In this document: positions 58,413 through 64,000 of the stretch, one piece after another | Numbering within the stretch: position 1 is the first letter of the stretch | Layout: every line of letters begins with the position of its first letter | Assembly: GCF_001680005.1 (NCBI RefSeq) | Contig: NC_033567.1 | Location: forward strand, 1 to 64,000 | DNA length: 64,000 nt | Reading direction: 5' to 3' | Source of the DNA: Plasmodium coatneyi | Lineage: Eukaryota; Apicomplexa; Aconoidasida; Haemosporida; Plasmodiidae | Notes under the pieces: model-generated | Told to the model about the DNA's origin: nothing | Seen by the model: the letters and a program-made list of their open reading frames with translations, nothing else | The model's database searches: none | Made by a program: the position numbers and the translations under genes

Positions 58413-61400
58413 ATGGCTGCACCGAATGAATTTGATAAATTAGTGGAGGCATGGATAAAGGAAGGAAGCTACACGGACAGGAAAGTTGGGGAAGTAAGCA
58501 CTTATAAAAGGGGAAGTTATATTTGTTATAGGAGCTAAATAATAAACAGATGCAGTACTTCTTCTTTCTATTAGGGGAAAGAAATATATTCCATGTAGGA
58601 AATATTTCTGTGTATGTTATTCTTATTTGCAGGACGAGTTATGGAGAAGAATACAAAATTGGGTGGATGAATTCCACAGTACAATGAAAAATAAGAAGGA
58701 TGAGAATATAGGAAAGGATGGATGCGACATGGTTTTTCAGGGAAAAACAGAAATAACAGCATGGGAGGGAAAGATGTGTTCATTCATTTTGAAGAACTTA
58801 TTGAAAATTAAAGAAGTGCAAGGGGGGGATAAGGATCGTAATGGAATGAATGGAAAAATAAGAGAATACGTGCAATGTACAATAATGAATGTATGGTTAT
58901 TTATATACCAGCATATATATTGTGAAATAACAGGTGTCATGAATAGCCCCTATGAAGCCATGAATATTTTGCACAAAGAGCTCAGCTCGGGACAAGGGGA
59001 GGAATACAATAAATGCAAGTATGGAGAATTCAATACTATGAAAATGGGGGGTAGAAATATTTTTGAGTTTATATTTAAGAAGACAATTGCACAAGGGCCA
59101 CTTATGGGCCGCATAAATGAAATGAAGGCGGAAGATTACTGCAATAAGAAAAGAAATAATAAAGCAGGAACAGATAATTCGGAAGGAGTTAATAATGATA
59201 ATAAGGATAAAAGATCAGGGAGTGTGAAAAAGGGGATATATGGAACGTTGGAGAAGGAAGTTCCAAATGTATTGGGTCAATTAGCTGGAATAAGGAGGAC
59301 ATTAAAGGGAGTAGCACAACCCGTACCAGCTCACCCTAATGGACAGGTCCCACCACATCAACCAACAGTATCATCAGGACAACCAAGTGCAGAAGCAGCA
59401 CCGCAACCAAAAAAAATGACCACACACCAATTCCATTTCATATCCAAATTAATAACAAAATGGATACGAAAGCACGGTATGGACAAAGTAGACCAATTTG
59501 GGGTAAGGAACTTTAAATGTGAGGAAAAAGTAACATAGTAGTATTAGAATAATATGGTAATAAAAAGATGGTACAAGCACACAGTGTGTTAGGTAAACAC
59601 AGTAAAATAATGTGTATACACACACATATATATATGTGTTTTTCGTGGTAATTTTTTCCTTGTAGGATAAAGTGTGGGCTGATTTCAAGAAAATATTTGA
59701 TGAATTAATTAAAAGGTTGAAGGCACAGGAACCGGAGGAAATAATGCACCTTTGTGGTAGCATTCCTGAGTGGCATGATAAAGCCAGTACGAATTATAAA
59801 AAAGAATTATGTAAAGGTATGGTACTAGTAAAATATTTTATGAATGGAATCAGGGGAAGAGAACAAGGGAAGAAGACAGGAGAACCGGTTGTGGAGAAAT
59901 TGACTGACATACAACGCTACCTTAGGTGTTTAGTGGGGACAGTAACTATGTTAGAACTTTATGGAGACCATTGTAAGTTCGGGGAAACTGCAAATTACAT
60001 AATGGAACCGATGAGAGGAACGCTTAGCGCATACCACCTCGATGGGAAATATGAGAAGTGTGCAAGAGTTGACGCCGTAAGTTTAACTATAGGACAGAAA
60101 ATTCTCGGGAATGAGGTTAAGAAGTGGGCACAGGTAGTTAAAAAGGGGGGTGATAGGAAAATAGGTTTAGTAGATCAGAGTGGTAAAGCCTATTGTGGGC
60201 GAGAGCAGAATCACAGTAATAAAGAGGAACAGAAGAAAAAAGAAGAAGAAAGTGTTATAAAGTTACTTGGCCTGCAGAATGAAAATGTGCTGGAAGAAAT
60301 AAAGCGTCCCAGTAATACTTCGTTAAAGGATAATTTAAAAGGAATAGTGCAAAAAGTAAAAGAAAAGAAGAAGAGTCTACCAGAAAAGGACCCATGCTAC
60401 CCGAACGCAGGAATAGGATTCGAGGAAGGAGAAGAACGTAAGGGAGCACATTCATATATGGAGTTCATTTAAGGAATGTAGACATGAAAGGAAGTTATTC
60501 CTTTTTTTTTTTTTTTTTTTTTTTTTTTCATATAGAATAAAGGTTCTGCTTGAGTAAAGGAAGAATGATTACATTGCAATTACATATTGTTCCTTTTCGT
60601 TTATCTAGTTACTATTAGTGAATGGTTCACAAAATTTTTTAATGAACCTACAGAAGATGATGACAAGTATGAATATAGTGAGTACGACACATGGGCTGCT
60701 GTATGCGACACTAGTGCTACTGATGAAAAATATGACGCCAATAAGTATGGAGGTTTCTGTAGAATTATGTTGAAAAATGTTATGATGGTCACAAATAAGA
60801 AGAATCAGTATAATCCAATGGACCAGAACCCTGCATGTCGGGGGAAGCATATCCCACTATGTGAACTATTAAAAGTATGGATGTCATATATGGGTACCGT
60901 GTGTGTACCAAAAGAAGTTGCAGACTATGTATTCAGGGCTGTGGATGAATTAAGCAGTGAGTGGGGAGGGAAGGAAGACTATGTGAAGTGTGAATACAAG
61001 GAAGCAGTAAATCTTTATAGGGAAAATAAAGATATGCTGCATGAAGTGCACAAATTACTACAGAGTGGTATTAGCAGTAATAAATTTGGTCTATTAAGTA
61101 AAAGGAAATGGTGCGATGAAAACACAAGAAAATACCAAACTAACTTAATAGAACAGAGTCCAAATGCCCGGAGTGATAAAGGACAAAAGAGCACAATGAT
61201 CAGTCACAATAGTGGGGGGACAGGGATGGAGGACATCATTAAGAGAATTAGGGAGAAGATGGAAGAGGAGGAAGAAGAATTGAAGGATATAATGGAAGTT
61301 GTTCAACAAGTAGTGAATGAGCAACAACAAGAACAACAACAATCACAAGCAGTTCAACCTCAACCACCACCTCCCCCAGCGTCAGTAACTCCGCAGAAAG

Positions 61401-63338
61401 TAACTAAGAAAGATGAAGATGCAGATGGAGAAGGTAACTGTAAGAAAAGTGCGCAGGAAGCTAATGCTCAGGGTAGCTCTTCCGGCGGCGTTCAGATAAG
61501 TGCAGGATGCACGTCGGCAGAATCCTTAGGAGCAAAAAAAGGTGTTACCGATAGGGATGATGGCAGTCTTCCTCCAGGTGTTCCTCCTTCAATATTGAGT
61601 CAACCTGGAGTAACACTTGAAGATCCTGCAGCAGCCCCAGCTCAGGCAGGTAATGGAACACTGACAATGGAAATAAGGGGAAAATGTAAAAATTAAAGGC
61701 GGGCGGAACGGAAAAGGAAGGAAAGTGAACACTTCCGTCCACCCTAACACCCTCCATCTCTTTCTTTTTTCTTACCTTCCACCTTCCGGAGGAAGTATGC
61801 ACCTGAAGGGTGCATATTAAAATAAAATAAAGAAAAAAAAAAAATACAGTAGAAAGAAGGGAGAGGAAGGAAGATAAAGTCGACCACCCTTTTTTCCCAA
61901 CCTTTATTTCTGGTGCAGGTTCCGAAGCTCAAACCCCAAGCACAGGAACAGACACACAAACACCGATATCTTCCAGTGCAAGCTCCAGTTCATCAAGCTT
62001 AAGTTCAGGAAGTTCTTCCAGTAATTCAGGTGGCGAGACAGTTAAAACTGTTGACCAAAGTAATGATCCAGGTCTCTCCGGTTCAAATGGGTCCGATGTG
62101 GATGTGTCCAGCACAAAGGTGGATACACTACCTTCTGAGCCGGGAGGACAAAGTCCTGATCCAACACCAAGAACATCACTACAAGAGGCAGGTAGACACG
62201 GTAGTCAAAATGTTCCCAAAGCACCTGTTCCTATTCCTGAGGTAGTTCATAACAAGATGGTCGACCCTTACGTACTCCTTACTCCATACCTTCCTACCAT
62301 TCCTTTCTTCATTGGTATTTCTGCTATGAGTTATCTCCTTTGGAAGGTAAAAATAAAAAGAATAAGAAGAATAAAAGGAATAAAAGAAATAAAAAAGAAA
62401 AAATTAATATTAGAAGAAAATAAGAAGGAAAAAAAAAAAAAAAAAAAATGAAAGAAAAAAAGAAAGGAAGGAAAAAGTGAATAAGTATATTTAAGGTTTC
62501 ACATTTAAGGTGTAGGATTTCGCATTTAGGGTGTGTGTAGTATTTCACACTTTAGGGTGTATGTAGGATTTCTCAATTTAAGGGTGTGTGTAGTATTTCG
62601 CATTTAGGGGTGTGTGTACAGGATTTCGCATTTAACGAGTGGGTGGAATTTCCCACTTAGGATGTATGTGTAGGATTTCACATTTTAGGTTGTGTGCAGG
62701 ATTTCACAAGTTAGGGGCGTGTGTATGGGATTTCGCATTTAGGATGTGTTGAATTCCGTACGTAGGGGTGTAGGATTCCGCAATTTAGGGGGTGTATGTG
62801 TAGGATTTCGCATTTTAGGGCGTGGATGTGTAGGATTTCGTATTTTACGGTTTGAGGTAGTAATTATTGTTGCGTGTGAACAAACATTTCGCATCCCTAT
62901 GAAAGAAACATTTTTTTCCTTTTTTTTTTTTTTTTTTTTTTTGTTCAGTATATTGCCCTCGGTAAGCGAAAATCACGTCACAAAAGAGCTCATCAAGGAC
63001 CTCTTCCATCCTTGGAAGAACAACTCTTTGATCATGTGGACGACAAGGCAGATGGTCCACATGCATATACCTTAGTAAAGGAACGCAGACAACAAAGATC
63101 CGCTCCAACAAGAACGAAGAGGACAAAAAAACAGGGTGTTGGTCACCGTGTGTGTCATCGTACCATTATTGATATCCATTTAGAAGTCTTAGACGAATGT
63201 CAAAAAGGGGACACCAAACTGGTTCAGGAAGACTTTTTTGAAATATTGGTTCAAGAATTTATGGGAAGTGATTTTATAAAAGAAAAAAAGATTCAAAGTT
63301 CAAATTCCGGGTTTAGGGAGGAAGACCTATGTTCCTAA
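58413..63338 (+). CDS. SICAvar: SICAvar antigen, 6 exons, complete (SICAvar D)
   Basis: Exons are 58413-58493 (MAAPNEFDKLVEAWIKEG), 58633-59529, 59666-60437, 60609-61649, 61919-62346 and 62949-63338. All phases agree (0, 0, 1, 1, 0), giving 1202 residues. Exon 2 is the first cysteine domain (MCSFILKNLLKI) and ends FKCEEK. Exon 3 is the second (LCKGMVLVKYFMNG, RCLVGTVTMLEL). Exon 4 is a third (FCRIMLKNVMMV, LCELLKVWM) with a Gln/Pro-rich end. Exon 5 is a Ser-rich stalk and a membrane segment (PFFIGISAMSYLLWK). Exon 6 is the tail (CHRTIIDIHLEVL, FFEILVQEFMG). An earlier donor at 61434 (GTAACT) would shorten exon 4 in the same phase. The reading frame is unbroken. It is the best full-length reference here together with SICAvar A. 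Confidence 0.88.
62490..62948 (+). promoter_or_regulatory. Expanded last-intron array of SICAvar D
   Basis: Fourteen degenerate copies of GGATTTCGCATTTTAGGGTG (62490-62850) precede the conserved segment with CATCCCTATGAAAGAAA and the acceptor. The other three SICAvar genes have only two to three copies at the same place. Confidence 0.55.
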
Positions 63339-63830
63339 AGAACAGGTTCCAAGTTCAGATTCCGGGTTTAGGGAGGAAGACCTTCTTCCTAAGGAAGGTG
63401 TTCATGAGGTAGATATTCGTAAGGAACAGGTTGCATGTTCAAATTCCGGGCTTCTTATTGATGTTCGTGAGGAACATGTTGCAAGTTCAGATTCCGGGTT
63501 TTAGGGTGTAGTATAAATATTTTTCTTTTCCTTTTTTTTTTGTGTATTGCATGAAGGTGTTTACATGTTCATGTGTAAGCCATATGAATTCAAAAAATTT
63601 TTGTTCCCGCCTTTATTTTGACTTGTTTTGTAAAATTTCTTCTTTATTGTAGATTTAAAAAAATGCTTATACATTCTGTTATAAAATTTTTTAACTTCAA
63701 AAATTTTTTTTTTGTTTTTTAAAATACATGAATATTTTTTCAAAAAAGTCAACACCTTCCTTTTTTTTTTCCGCATCCGCGTTGGGAGTATTCTTTCCTT
63801 ATGTGATTATTTAATCTTACAAATATAGAA
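63339..63830 (+). other. Conserved SICAvar 3' flank (gene D)
   Basis: Four more copies of the AAGGAACAGGTTGCATGTTC-type minisatellite follow the stop, then TTTGACTTGTTTTGTAAAA, AAAAAAATGCTTATACATTC and CCGCATCCGCGTTGGGAGTA, all shared with the other SICAvar genes. Confidence 0.65.
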
Positions 63831-64000
63831 AAAAAAGGAAAGAAATATGAAGGAGTGAAGGAAGAAAAGAAAAAAGGAAGGAATGAAAAGGAATGGGGGA
63901 AAAAAGAAGAAAGTGTCTCCTTTTTTTTTCCTACACTGCATATAAGCTTCATGATGGTTATTTATTCGTCCCCCTCTTGAGGAAGGGGGCACACATTCAA
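63831..64000. other. Window end, left of an expected KIR
   Basis: The sequence resembles 34690-34850, including CCCCTCTTGAGGAAGGGG (CCCCTCTCTTGAGGGAAGGGG there), which lies just before the stop of KIR-6. A minus-strand KIR probably begins to the right of the window. That is inference; no exon is seen. Confidence 0.4.

Noticed and set aside
1..64000. Firm assignment to P. knowlesi
   Set aside because: P. coatneyi also has SICAvar and KIR genes; without a database search the species stays open.

Overview
The window is nuclear DNA of a simian malaria parasite of the Plasmodium knowlesi / P. coatneyi clade. The sequence shows two antigen families described for that clade: SICAvar genes (multi-exon, invariant cytoplasmic last exon) and KIR genes (the pir superfamily). 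It also shows interstitial telomere-like repeats (GGGTTYA variants) and AT-rich spacers. The two species cannot be told apart from this window. Nothing housekeeping, bacterial or viral is seen, and no tRNA, rRNA or CRISPR.

Layout, left to right: SICAvar A (+, 1897-7062) converges on KIR-1 (-, 7599-9584). Then come a broken two-TM gene (-, 11158-11975), KIR-2 (-, 13084-14429), KIR-3 (-, 15388-16949) and a double-domain KIR-4 (-, 17830-20266). After a 3 kb gene-free stretch follow a two-TM pseudogene (+, 23378-24242), the fused-exon KIR-5 (+, 26155-27338) and the 5'-truncated SICAvar B (+, 30173-34231), which converges on KIR-6 (-, 34895-36643). Next are two two-TM genes (+, 37796-38934 and 40103-40912), KIR-7 with a nonsense codon (+, 42914-44136), and the compact SICAvar C (+, 46048-50374), which converges on KIR-8 (-, 51219-52958). 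KIR-9 (-, 53930-55678) and SICAvar D (+, 58413-63338) complete the window.

Exons were assigned by GT/AG boundaries, phase agreement across every junction and comparison among paralogs within the window. SICA and KIR proteins are known as antigens displayed at the infected red-cell surface; a role in antigenic variation is established for SICA. The two-TM proteins have a signal-like first exon and look exported, but I do not recognise the family.

The main new observations are these. (1) A recurrent SICAvar-KIR tail-to-tail module in which the partner KIR is always of one class. (2) A segmental duplication (about 23.2-27.3 kb and 40.0-44.1 kb) whose two copies are broken in opposite genes. (3) A four-exon KIR with two PIR ectodomains. 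(4) A C-rich intronic motif, CCTAACAACC, on the coding strand in all three families. (5) A conserved element plus minisatellite in every SICAvar last intron. (6) A shared upstream motif in all four two-TM genes.
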